The position numbers and the translations under genes were made by a program. Source: Inquilinus sp. (GTDB lineage Bacteria > Pseudomonadota > Alphaproteobacteria > DSM-16000 > Inquilinaceae). From it: a DNA stretch of 5,747 nucleotides. The notes under the pieces are model-generated. The model worked only from the letters and a program-made list of their open reading frames with translations, was not told the origin of the DNA and did not search any database. Below are positions 1 to 5,747 of the stretch, in pieces (the stretch's first letter is position 1; each line of letters opens with the position of its first letter). The stretch lies in contig JABDIP010000021.1 in assembly GCA_013003675.1 (NCBI GenBank), positions 1-5,747 of the forward strand, in the 5' to 3' direction.

Positions 1-45
1 CTCCTCCTGCGGACCTGGCGCGATCACCGGAAGGGCCGGCTATGA
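1..45 (+). CDS. C-terminal end of upstream gene, probably an ABC transporter permease (partial)
   Basis: An open frame enters at base 1 and stops at the TGA at 43-45. It encodes LLLRTWRDHRKGRL, a basic hydrophilic tail. The stop overlaps the next gene's start in an ATGA arrangement at 42-45, the usual sign of translational coupling. Sugar ABC importers commonly encode the MalF-type permease immediately before the MalG-type one, and such proteins often end in a short arginine/lysine-rich cytoplasmic tail. Assignment as the partner permease is inference from position and tail composition; only 14 residues are visible, so the product cannot be identified from sequence alone. Confidence 0.5.
   Translation, partial: LLLRTWRDHRKGRL
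29..35 (+). promoter_or_regulatory. Ribosome binding site for the ABC permease gene
   Basis: GGAAGGG lies 6 bases before the ATG at 42. This supports 42 rather than the in-frame ATG at 60 as the start of the permease. The site sits inside the end of the upstream gene. Confidence 0.55.
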
Positions 46-1199
46 GCATTCCACGGGCCATGCGCCCGCCGCTCGCGCTCCGACTGTCTTCGGCCGGCTT
101 TCTGACCTTCTGGTGCCTGCTTGCCGCCTTCCCGCTGTTCTGGATCGCGGTGATGAGCTTCAAGGTGCCGGTAGACTCGTTCGCCGCCAATCCGCTCAGC
201 GTGATCTTCGGCCCGGAGACGCGGGCCGCCGGCAAGGGACTGTCGTTTCTCGACATCGTCGTCGGCCTGGCCGCGCTCTGGGCGACGGCGCGGTTGGCCG
301 TCCGCTGGTTGCCGGGGGCGGTCGCGCGCTATGCACCCTGGGGCCAGCTCTGGCTCGGCTGGATCGCCGGCGCACTGCTGTTCGGGTACGTCTTCGTGCT
401 CGTCTTCTTCGGCGCGCTGCCGCCGGTTCTCGACGCGCTGAATGCGGTTCTCGGACCGCTCGGCGCGCCGATTCTGGGTTTGACGACCGAGCATTATCAG
501 GCGGTCTGGGTCGACAACGAGTTCTACCGCAACTTCATCAACTCGCTGATCGTGACCGCGGGCGTCGTCACCATCTCGCTGACCGTCGGCACCCTCGCCG
601 GATACGGCCTCGCCCGGACCAATTCGCAACTCGCCTTCTGGCTCCTGGTCGTGGCGCTGGTTTTCCGCGCGCTGCCGCACTCGGTGCTGGTCGCGGGCTA
701 TCTGCCTCCCTTCATCAACTCGGCGGAGATCCTGCGGCCGTTCCTCGGCGACGCGGCGCCGACGCTCTACGGCAAGCCCTGGGCGGTGATCGCGGTGCTG
801 GTGTCGATCAACCAGCCGTTCACGATCTGGATGCTTAGGTCGTTTTTCCAGAACATCCCGATGGATCTCGACGAGGCGGCGCGGGTCGATGGCTGCACCC
901 ATTTCCAAGCCTTCCGCTGGGTGATTATGCCGGTGATGTGGCCCGGGGTGATCACCACCGGGCTGTTCAGCTTCCTGCTCGCCTACAACGACTTCCTGGT
1001 CACCTCGCTGCTGCTCGACGCGCAGAACCAGACCATGGTCCCGGCCATCGCCGGCTATTTCAACCGCGAGACGACGCCCACCGACCAGGTCGAAGCCGTC
1101 GCCGCCGCCGTTTCGATCACCGCGCCGCTGTTCCTGCTGGTCATGGTGTTTCAGCGCCAGATCGTCAGCGGCCTGACCGCCGGCGCGGTGAAGGGGTGA
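42..1199 (+). CDS. Carbohydrate ABC transporter permease, MalG-type, with extra membrane segments
   Basis: Inner-membrane permease of a binding-protein-dependent ABC importer (385 aa). The cytoplasmic EAA loop that docks on the ATPase is clear at residues 274-297, with E278-A-A, G284 and a closing I-M-P at 295-297. The conserved lead-in to the core permease fold (FYRNFINSLIVT) is near residues 161-172, followed by membrane segments around 170-190, 198-220, 246-262, 300-325 and 355-372. The first membrane helix is at about 18-40. MalG-type permeases are usually about 270-300 aa. This one is longer because residues about 57-145 form an insertion with two more hydrophobic stretches (about 67-87 and 103-126). 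The C-terminus (IVSGLTAGAVKG) is typical of MalG-like proteins. It overlaps the upstream gene by 4 bases and is followed after 5 bases by the SnoaL-like gene. The family call is firm; the transported substrate is unknown. Confidence 0.93.
   Translation: MSIPRAMRPPLALRLSSAGFLTFWCLLAAFPLFWIAVMSFKVPVDSFAANPLSVIFGPETRAAGKGLSFLDIVVGLAALWATARLAVRWLPGAVARYAPWGQLWLGWIAGALLFGYVFVLVFFGALPPVLDALNAVLGPLGAPILGLTTEHYQAVWVDNEFYRNFINSLIVTAGVVTISLTVGTLAGYGLARTNSQLAFWLLVVALVFRALPHSVLVAGYLPPFINSAEILRPFLGDAAPTLYGKPWAVIAVLVSINQPFTIWMLRSFFQNIPMDLDEAARVDGCTHFQAFRWVIMPVMWPGVITTGLFSFLLAYNDFLVTSLLLDAQNQTMVPAIAGYFNRETTPTDQVEAVAAAVSITAPLFLLVMVFQRQIVSGLTAGAVKG
1190..1196 (+). promoter_or_regulatory. Ribosome binding site fixing the start of the small SnoaL-like gene
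   Basis: GAAGGGG lies 8 bases before the ATG at 1205 and overlaps the last codons of the permease gene. It decides the start at 1205 against a much longer in-frame extension that would run back into the permease. Confidence 0.6.
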
Positions 1200-1204
1200 C
1201 GCGT

Positions 1205-1741
1205 ATGAAGGGGTCCCGGCCGGAACAGGCGGTGCTGACGCGCGACAACGACCTGTCGAAGACCGGGGAGACCCGGCGCGTCATCGAATCCATGGTCGAC
1301 GGCCTGAACGACCACGAGATCGAGGGCATGGCGGCGTTCTTCGCCCCGGGCTTCAGTTGGATGGGCAATGCCGGATGCGGCACCAAGAGGGGGCTGAAGG
1401 AATTCCAGGACCATTGGCAGCGCCCGTTCCAGGCCGCGTTCTCCGACAAGGTCTGCGTCGACGAGGCGCGGATCTTCCAGGGCGAATGGGGTGCTTGTTT
1501 CGGTGCCCAGCATGCCACCCATTCCGGCGAGTTCATGGGCATTCCGCCGACCGGAAAGCGGGTCGAGATCCGCTACATGGATTTCTGGAAGGTCGAGGGC
1601 GGCAAGATCGTCGACAACTGGGTGATGGTCGACTTTCCGCACGTCATGCGGCAACTCGGCGTCGACCCGTTCCAGGGGCATGGCTGGGAAGCGTACGACG
1701 AGGGGCGCAAGGCGCCGCGCCGCCCCAGGGCGGCAGAGTAA
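1205..1741 (+). CDS. SnoaL-like / NTF2-fold protein (predicted ester cyclase type), single domain
   Basis: A 178-aa protein with the look of the SnoaL-like polyketide cyclase branch of the NTF2 fold, a cone-shaped alpha+beta fold used by cyclases, isomerases, dehydratases and some non-enzymatic proteins. The N-terminal helix region is about 22-48. The C-terminal sheet carries A104-T-H106-x-G108, then P115-T-G-K118, D126-F-W, W139, D143 and H146, ending in R149-Q-L-G-V-D-P155. Polar residues lining the pocket (H103, H106, D126, D143, H146) are candidates for binding or acid-base chemistry; which of them act is not known. No signal peptide or membrane segment is visible, so it should be cytoplasmic. 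It lies 5 bases after the permease gene and 21 bases before the HisD-like gene, so it is very likely co-expressed with transport and oxidation functions. It shares exact motif spacing with the tandem-domain protein at the end of the window. A precise reaction cannot be named. Confidence 0.85.
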   Translation: MKGSRPEQAVLTRDNDLSKTGETRRVIESMVDGLNDHEIEGMAAFFAPGFSWMGNAGCGTKRGLKEFQDHWQRPFQAAFSDKVCVDEARIFQGEWGACFGAQHATHSGEFMGIPPTGKRVEIRYMDFWKVEGGKIVDNWVMVDFPHVMRQLGVDPFQGHGWEAYDEGRKAPRRPRAAE

Positions 1742-1762
1742 CCGGCGAGGTCAGGGCAGGAC

Positions 1763-3088
1763 ATGGCGAGATACCTTAAACACGGCAAGGACGTCGACGA
1801 GGCCGCGGCGATCGACGCCAGGGTGCGCGGGATCGTCGAGGCGGCGCTGGCCGATATCGAGGCCCGCGGCGACGCGGCGGTGCGCGAGATGTCGGTCAAG
1901 TTCGACGGCTGGGACCGGGACGACTACCGGCTGTCGCGCGCCGAGATCGAGGCCTGCGTCGCCGAGCTCTCCGACGACGCGCTGGAGGACATCCGCTTCG
2001 CGCAGAAACAGGTGCGCAACTTCGCCGAGATACAGTTCGCCTCGATGCGGCCGGTGGAACAGGAAACCCTGCCGGGCGTGATCCTCGGCCACAAGCACAT
2101 CCCGATGAACTCGGTCGGTTGCTACGTGCCCGGCGGAAAGTACCCGTTGCTGGCCTCGGCCCACATGTCGGTGCTGACCGCCAAGGTGGCGGGGGTGAAG
2201 CGGGTGGCCACCTGCGCGCCGCCTTTCGACGGCAGGCCGGCGCCGGCCATCGTTGCCGCGCAGCACATGGCCGGTGCCGACGAGATCTATGTGCTCGGCG
2301 GCATCCAGGCGATCGGCGCGATGGCGATCGGGACCGAGTCGATCGGCGCCGTCGACATGCTGGTCGGGCCCGGCAACGCGTTCGTCGCCGAGGCGAAGCG
2401 ACAGCTCTTCGGCCGGGTCGGCATCGATTTGTTCGCCGGGCCGACCGAGACGCTGGTGATCGCCGACGAGACCGTCGACGGCGAGATCTGCGCGGTCGAC
2501 CTTCTGGGCCAGGCGGAGCACGGGCCGAACTCGCCCGCAATCCTGCTGACGACCTCGGAAAAACTGGCCCGCGACACCATGGAACAGGTCGAGCGGCTGC
2601 TCGACCAGATGCCGACCGGCGCCATTGCCCGCCAGGCCTGGGAGGATTACGGACAGGTCATCGTCGCCGAGGACCACGCCGACATGCTGGCCAAGGCCGA
2701 CGAGATCGCTTCCGAACACGTGCAGGTGATGACCGACCGGGACGACTGGTTCCTGGATAACATGAGCAATTACGGGGCGCTGTTCCTCGGTCCGCGAACC
2801 AACGTCTCGTATGGCGACAAGGTGATCGGCACCAACCACACCCTGCCGACACGCAAGGCGGCGCGATACACCGGCGGCCTCTGGGTCGGCAAGTTCCTGA
2901 AGACCTGCACCTATCAGAAGGTGCTGACCGACGCGGCCAGCGCCATGGTCGGCGAATACTGCTCGCGGCTGTGCATGCTGGAGGGTTTCGCCGGTCACGC
3001 CGAACAGGCCAATATCCGGGTCCGCCGCTATGGCGGCCGCAACATCGAGCCTTACACCGCCGCCGAGCGGCTGAAGGCGGAAGTCTGA
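1763..3088 (+). CDS. HisD-superfamily zinc dehydrogenase, sulfopropanediol 3-dehydrogenase-like
   Basis: A 441-aa enzyme of the histidinol dehydrogenase superfamily. These NAD-dependent zinc enzymes oxidise a primary alcohol through a bound aldehyde to a carboxylate. The zinc ligand set is intact: Q250 and H253 (in LLGQAEHGPNS), D352 (in GDKVIGTNHTLPT) and H412 (in LEGFAGHAEQ). The catalytic Glu-His pair is E318-H319 (ASEHVQVM). The segment FAGPTETLVIAD (224-235) matches the family's cofactor-side signature. The N-terminus (YLKHGKD...) and GCYVPGGKYPLLASAHMS (119-136) resemble, from memory, catabolic HpsN-type proteins rather than biosynthetic HisD. HpsN oxidises (R)-2,3-dihydroxypropane-1-sulfonate to (R)-sulfolactate. 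The setting beside an importer, an SDR and a LacI regulator, with no other his gene, also argues for catabolism. A weak AGGGCAGGA element precedes the ATG. The stop shares one base with the SDR start. The superfamily is sure; the substrate is not, and a related sugar-derived alcohol is possible. Confidence 0.88.
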   Translation: MARYLKHGKDVDEAAAIDARVRGIVEAALADIEARGDAAVREMSVKFDGWDRDDYRLSRAEIEACVAELSDDALEDIRFAQKQVRNFAEIQFASMRPVEQETLPGVILGHKHIPMNSVGCYVPGGKYPLLASAHMSVLTAKVAGVKRVATCAPPFDGRPAPAIVAAQHMAGADEIYVLGGIQAIGAMAIGTESIGAVDMLVGPGNAFVAEAKRQLFGRVGIDLFAGPTETLVIADETVDGEICAVDLLGQAEHGPNSPAILLTTSEKLARDTMEQVERLLDQMPTGAIARQAWEDYGQVIVAEDHADMLAKADEIASEHVQVMTDRDDWFLDNMSNYGALFLGPRTNVSYGDKVIGTNHTLPTRKAARYTGGLWVGKFLKTCTYQKVLTDAASAMVGEYCSRLCMLEGFAGHAEQANIRVRRYGGRNIEPYTAAERLKAEV

Positions 3089-3852
3089 TGGAGCTGCCGC
3101 GCACGCCGTCGTTCCGGCTCGACGGGCGCCGGGCCCTGGTGACCGGCGCCGGGCGGGGCCTTGGCCTCGCCATGGCGACGGCCTTGGCCGAGGCCGGGGC
3201 GCATGTGGTGCTGGCGGCGCGGACCGAGGCCCAGGTCGAGGACGCCGCGGCGGCGCTGCGCGAGGCCGGCTTCTCGGCCGAGGCGGCGGTCGTCGACGTG
3301 ACCGACCGCCCGGCCTTCGAGGCGCTGGTGGCCCGGACCGGGCCCTTCCATGTCTTCGTCAACAATGCCGGGACCAATCGGCCGCAGAGCCTGTTCGAGA
3401 TTACCGAGACGGACTACGACGCCATCGCCGGTCTCAACATCAAGGCGGCGTTGTTCTGCGCCCAGGCGGTGGCGAAAGGGATGGTCGATGCCGGGATCGC
3501 CGGCTCGATCATCAATGTCTCGTCGCAGATGGGGCATGTCGGCGGGCTGAAGCGTTCGGTCTATTGCGCGACGAAATTCGCCGTCGAGGGCTTCACCAAG
3601 AGCATGGCGCTGGAGCTAGGGCCGCACGGCATTCGGGTCAATTCGATCTGCCCGACCTTCGTGCTGACCGAACTGACCCGCGTGACCTTCGACGACCCGG
3701 AGATGCGCGCGGTGATCGAGGACAAGATCGCCTTGGGCCGGGTCGGCCAGCTCGAGGATCTGATGGGCGCGGCGGTGTTCCTCGCCTCCGACGCCTCGGC
3801 GCTGATGACCGGCTCGGCCCTGATGCTCGACGGCGGCTGGACGGCCGCCTGA
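3088..3852 (+). CDS. Short-chain dehydrogenase/reductase (classical SDR)
   Basis: A 254-aa classical SDR, the normal length for the family, expected to be a soluble oligomeric NAD(P)-dependent oxidoreductase. The cofactor-binding glycine motif is T19-G-A-G-R-G-L-G26. N92-N-A-G95 stabilises the central sheet. The catalytic tetrad is N117, S146, Y159 and K163 (YCATK). The C-terminal D248-G-G-W element is typical. The second strand ends in L-A-A-R45-T with no acidic residue, which by family rules leans to NADP(H); this is a prediction. The start at 3088 puts the glycine motif at the expected distance from the N-terminus, and GGAAG at 3079-3083 precedes it. It overlaps both neighbours by one base. 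In context it probably oxidises or epimerises a secondary hydroxyl of the imported compound or an intermediate, similar in role to HpsO-type or gluconate 5-dehydrogenase-type enzymes. Motifs alone do not give the substrate. Confidence 0.93.
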   Translation: MELPRTPSFRLDGRRALVTGAGRGLGLAMATALAEAGAHVVLAARTEAQVEDAAAALREAGFSAEAAVVDVTDRPAFEALVARTGPFHVFVNNAGTNRPQSLFEITETDYDAIAGLNIKAALFCAQAVAKGMVDAGIAGSIINVSSQMGHVGGLKRSVYCATKFAVEGFTKSMALELGPHGIRVNSICPTFVLTELTRVTFDDPEMRAVIEDKIALGRVGQLEDLMGAAVFLASDASALMTGSALMLDGGWTAA

Positions 3853-4874
3853 TGGGCCGCGAGATCGTGACCTCGATGGACGTGGCGCGGCAGGCGGGCG
3901 TCAGCCAATCGGCCGTGAGCCGGGTGTTCACGCCGGGCGCCTCGGTCTCCGGCCCGATGCGCGAGAAGGTGATGTCGGTCGCGCGCGAGCTGGGCTACCG
4001 GCCCAACGTGCTGGCCCGGTCCTTGATCACCGGGCGCAGCCGCATCATCGGCCTGGTGGTCAGCTATCTCGACAATCAGTACTACCCGGTCGCGCTGGAG
4101 AAGCTGTCGCACGCGCTGCAGGAATGCGGCTACCACGTCCTGATCTTCATGGCCGGCCCGACCTCCGGCGATTTCGAGACCGTGCTGGAGGAGATCCTCG
4201 GCTATCAGGTCGACGGCATTGTCATGGCCTCGGTCTCGATGTCGTCCGACCTCACCTATCGCTGCGCCGACGAAGGTATCCCGGTGGTGCTGTTCAACCG
4301 AACCCAGGACGAGGGCCGGTTTTCCGCCGTGACATCGGACAACGAAGCCGGCGGCCGCAAGCTCGCCGAGTTTCTGGTCGCCGGCGGCCACCGGCGCATC
4401 GGCTACATCGCCGGCTGGGAAGGCGCCTCGACGCAACGCGACCGGGAGGCCGGGTTTCGCGCCGGCCTGGCCGCCGCCGGCCGCGAGCTTCATGCCCGCG
4501 AGGTCGGCAGCTACGATTTCGAGCAGGCGAAAATCGCCGCGCGCCGCATGTTCGCCGCCGCCGATCCGCCCGACGCCGTCTTCATCGCCAACGACCACAT
4601 GGCGATCGCCGCCATGGACGTCATGCGCTACGAGCTCGGGCTGAAGATCCCGGAGGGCGTCTCCGTCGTCGCCTATGACGACGTGCCGATGGCGGCCTGG
4701 CCGAGCTACGATCTGACCACCGTGCGCCAGCCGACCAACCGCATGGTCGAGGCGGTGGTCGAGGCCCTGTTGGCCGGCATCGAGAAGGGCGACACCAAGC
4801 CGCGCCGGGTGTCTTTCGCCGGGCCGCTGATGATCCGCGGTTCGGCGCGCAAACCGCAGGAAGACCACCGATGA
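3852..4874 (+). CDS. LacI-family transcriptional regulator
   Basis: A 340-aa regulator of standard LacI/GalR length. The N-terminal helix-turn-helix spans about residues 7-26 (MDVARQAGVSQSAVSRVF), followed by R37-E-K-V and L47-G-Y-R-P-N52 and the hinge helix (VLARSL, 53-58). From about residue 64 (RIIGLVVSY) the periplasmic-binding-protein-like effector domain runs to the end, with family landmarks FNR (148-150), R198-E-A-G-F202, IANDHMA (245-251), AYDDVPMA (274-281) and TTVRQP (289-294). A full effector pocket is present, so it probably responds to a small molecule, usually a sugar or sugar derivative in this family. It is encoded within the operon rather than divergently, overlapping the SDR stop by one base and the next gene by four. 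No strong Shine-Dalgarno precedes its ATG, suggesting translation coupled to the SDR. Autoregulation of this operon is the likely role (inference); no operator is visible inside the window. Confidence 0.94.
   Translation: MGREIVTSMDVARQAGVSQSAVSRVFTPGASVSGPMREKVMSVARELGYRPNVLARSLITGRSRIIGLVVSYLDNQYYPVALEKLSHALQECGYHVLIFMAGPTSGDFETVLEEILGYQVDGIVMASVSMSSDLTYRCADEGIPVVLFNRTQDEGRFSAVTSDNEAGGRKLAEFLVAGGHRRIGYIAGWEGASTQRDREAGFRAGLAAAGRELHAREVGSYDFEQAKIAARRMFAAADPPDAVFIANDHMAIAAMDVMRYELGLKIPEGVSVVAYDDVPMAAWPSYDLTTVRQPTNRMVEAVVEALLAGIEKGDTKPRRVSFAGPLMIRGSARKPQEDHR
4858..4863 (+). promoter_or_regulatory. Ribosome binding site for the tandem SnoaL-like gene
   Basis: AGGAAG lies 7 bases before the ATG at 4871, inside the end of the regulator gene. 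It supports 4871 as the start together with the ATGA overlap at 4871-4874. Confidence 0.6.
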
Positions 4875-5747
4875 AGGGCTTCGATCCCAAGTTCAAGGAC
4901 CTGCCGGACTACATCCTGGGCATCACCAAGGAGATCTGGGAGGACCGCGGCGTCGCCACGCTGCGCCAATACTATACGGACACCATACCGGTGCGGACGC
5001 CAGGCTCGGTGGTGGTCGGAAATGCCGACGTCATCGCGGCGACGATGGCGACCCTGGCGGAATTCCCCGACCGCGTCCTGCTCGGCGAGGACGTGATCTG
5101 GAGCGGCGACGAGGAGAACGGCTTCCTGTCGTCGCACCGGCTGTTCTCGACCGCCACCCATCTCGGCGACGGGGTGTTCGGCAAGGCGACCGGCAAGGCC
5201 CTGCGCTACCGCATCATCGCCGACTGCGCGGCGAAGGATAACCAGATCTATGACGAGTGGCTGATCCGCGACCAGGGGGCGATCGTCCGCCAGCTCGGCA
5301 TCGACCCCAAACAATACGCGGCGGACCGCATCGCGGTGGAGGGCGGCCCGGATGCCTGCGCCCGGCCGCTGACCCCGGATACCGATATCCAGGGGCCCTA
5401 TGCCGGGCGTGGCAACGACGGCGCGAGCGGGCAGCGCTACGCGGAAATCCTGAACCGGATCATGGCGGCAGACTTGGCGGTGATCCCGCAAGCCTACGAC
5501 CGCGCGGTCCAACTGGAACTGCCCGGCGCCGTCACCGGCCATGGCTGGGACGCCGCCGATCGCTTCTGGCTCGGCCTGCGATCCTCCTTTCCGAACGCCG
5601 CCTTCGAGATCCACCACCGAATCGGCCGCGACGATCCGGGGCAGCCGCCGCGCGCTGCGCTGCGCTGGAGTCTGTGGGGCAAGCATGACGGCTTCGGCGC
5701 CTTCGGCGAGCCGACCGGCGCCCAGGTCTACGTGATGGGTCTGAGCC
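4871..5747 (+). CDS. Tandem-domain SnoaL-like / NTF2-fold protein (partial, runs off the window end)
   Basis: An open frame of 292 codons without a stop reaches the window end, so the C-terminus is missing. Domain 1 (about residues 20-146) contains H97-x-G99, A106-T-G-K109, W130, D134 and R140-Q-L-G-I-D-P146. A linker of about 40 residues (150-190) is rich in Gly, Pro and Asp. Domain 2 (from about 190) repeats the layout: Y209, P218-G, F240-P, H272-x-G274, then P281-T-G283. In domain 1 the matching Y35 and P44 are also nine residues apart. The protein is therefore an internal duplication of an NTF2-like unit, of the type often annotated as predicted ester cyclase. The remaining part of domain 2 (the WxxxD and RQLG-like end) should lie just beyond the window, predicting a total of roughly 330-350 aa. 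It overlaps the LacI gene by 4 bases and is probably cytoplasmic, with no signal peptide seen. The reaction is unknown; a role on a product of the HisD-like or SDR enzyme is inferred from context only. Confidence 0.83.
   Translation, partial: MKGFDPKFKDLPDYILGITKEIWEDRGVATLRQYYTDTIPVRTPGSVVVGNADVIAATMATLAEFPDRVLLGEDVIWSGDEENGFLSSHRLFSTATHLGDGVFGKATGKALRYRIIADCAAKDNQIYDEWLIRDQGAIVRQLGIDPKQYAADRIAVEGGPDACARPLTPDTDIQGPYAGRGNDGASGQRYAEILNRIMAADLAVIPQAYDRAVQLELPGAVTGHGWDAADRFWLGLRSSFPNAAFEIHHRIGRDDPGQPPRAALRWSLWGKHDGFGAFGEPTGAQVYVMGLS

Noticed and set aside
24..908. Minus-strand open frame opposite the permease gene
   Set aside because: Extremely R/E/D/Q-rich with no domain signature; it mirrors a clear membrane protein gene.
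938..1204. Upstream in-frame extension of the small SnoaL-like gene
   Set aside because: It would overlap the conserved C-terminus of the permease by over 250 bases; the ATG at 1205 has its own ribosome binding site.
1742..1762. Possible promoter or operator in the longest intergenic gap
   Set aside because: Only 21 bases long, with no palindrome or promoter-like boxes; it is adequate only for a ribosome binding site.
1751..2998. Long minus-strand open frame opposite the HisD-like gene
   Set aside because: It is the antisense of a gene with intact catalytic motifs; its composition (rich in R, H, D, G) is the usual shadow of GC-rich coding DNA and shows no recognisable domain.
2971..3087. 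Upstream in-frame extension of the SDR
   Set aside because: The extension runs out of frame through the HisD-like C-terminus, including its region around the zinc-ligand His; starting at 3088 gives the standard SDR length.
1763..3088. Histidine biosynthesis hisD
   Set aside because: The core catalytic residues would fit, but there is no his gene nearby, the context is transport and catabolism, and the GCYVPGGKYPL-type motif resembles HpsN-like proteins more than HisD.
3564..3851. Upstream in-frame extension of the LacI regulator
   Set aside because: It lies over the SDR active-site and C-terminal region; the start at 3852 places the helix-turn-helix at the N-terminus as expected.
3561..4868. 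Long minus-strand open frame opposite the SDR end and the LacI gene
   Set aside because: It spans two well-supported plus-strand genes and their overlap, has no recognisable motif, and is explained by third-position GC bias.
4706..5686. Minus-strand open frame opposite the tandem SnoaL-like gene
   Set aside because: The plus-strand frame here has a good ribosome binding site, an overlap with the previous gene and domain motifs repeated in a neighbour; the antisense frame has none.

Overview
The window is a dense, GC-rich, single-strand gene block from what is most likely an alphaproteobacterium (Rhizobiales or Rhodospirillales type). This rests on base composition, strong G/C bias at third codon positions, and gene content; it is inference, not a taxonomic assignment. 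All supported genes lie on the + strand. Gaps between them are 0 to 21 bases and most neighbours overlap by 1 to 4 bases, so the window reads as the interior of one operon. No promoter, terminator, RNA gene, repeat array, CRISPR or mobile element was seen.

Layout: (1) the last 14 codons of an upstream gene, probably the partner permease; (2) a MalG-type carbohydrate ABC transporter permease with an unusual insertion of about 90 residues carrying two extra membrane segments; (3) a small SnoaL/NTF2-fold protein; (4) a zinc-dependent dehydrogenase of the histidinol dehydrogenase superfamily, closer in its visible motifs to sulfopropanediol 3-dehydrogenase (HpsN-like) than to biosynthetic HisD; (5) a classical short-chain dehydrogenase/reductase; (6) a LacI-family regulator; (7) a second SnoaL/NTF2-type protein with two tandem domains, cut by the window end.

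Taken together this looks like a catabolic island. An ABC importer brings in a small polar compound, a HisD-like enzyme probably oxidises a primary alcohol to a carboxylate in two NAD-dependent steps, an SDR probably oxidises or epimerises a secondary alcohol, and a LacI repressor senses the substrate or an intermediate. The HisD-like plus SDR pair resembles the HpsN/HpsO logic of 2,3-dihydroxypropane-1-sulfonate (DHPS) breakdown, but a sugar-type ABC importer, a LacI regulator and three SnoaL-like domains are not part of the characterised DHPS pathway. The true substrate is therefore open. The most interesting signal is the set of three NTF2-like domains spread over two proteins, which share a precisely spaced H-x-G ... 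T-G motif and, in two of them, an R-Q-L-G-x-D-P tail.
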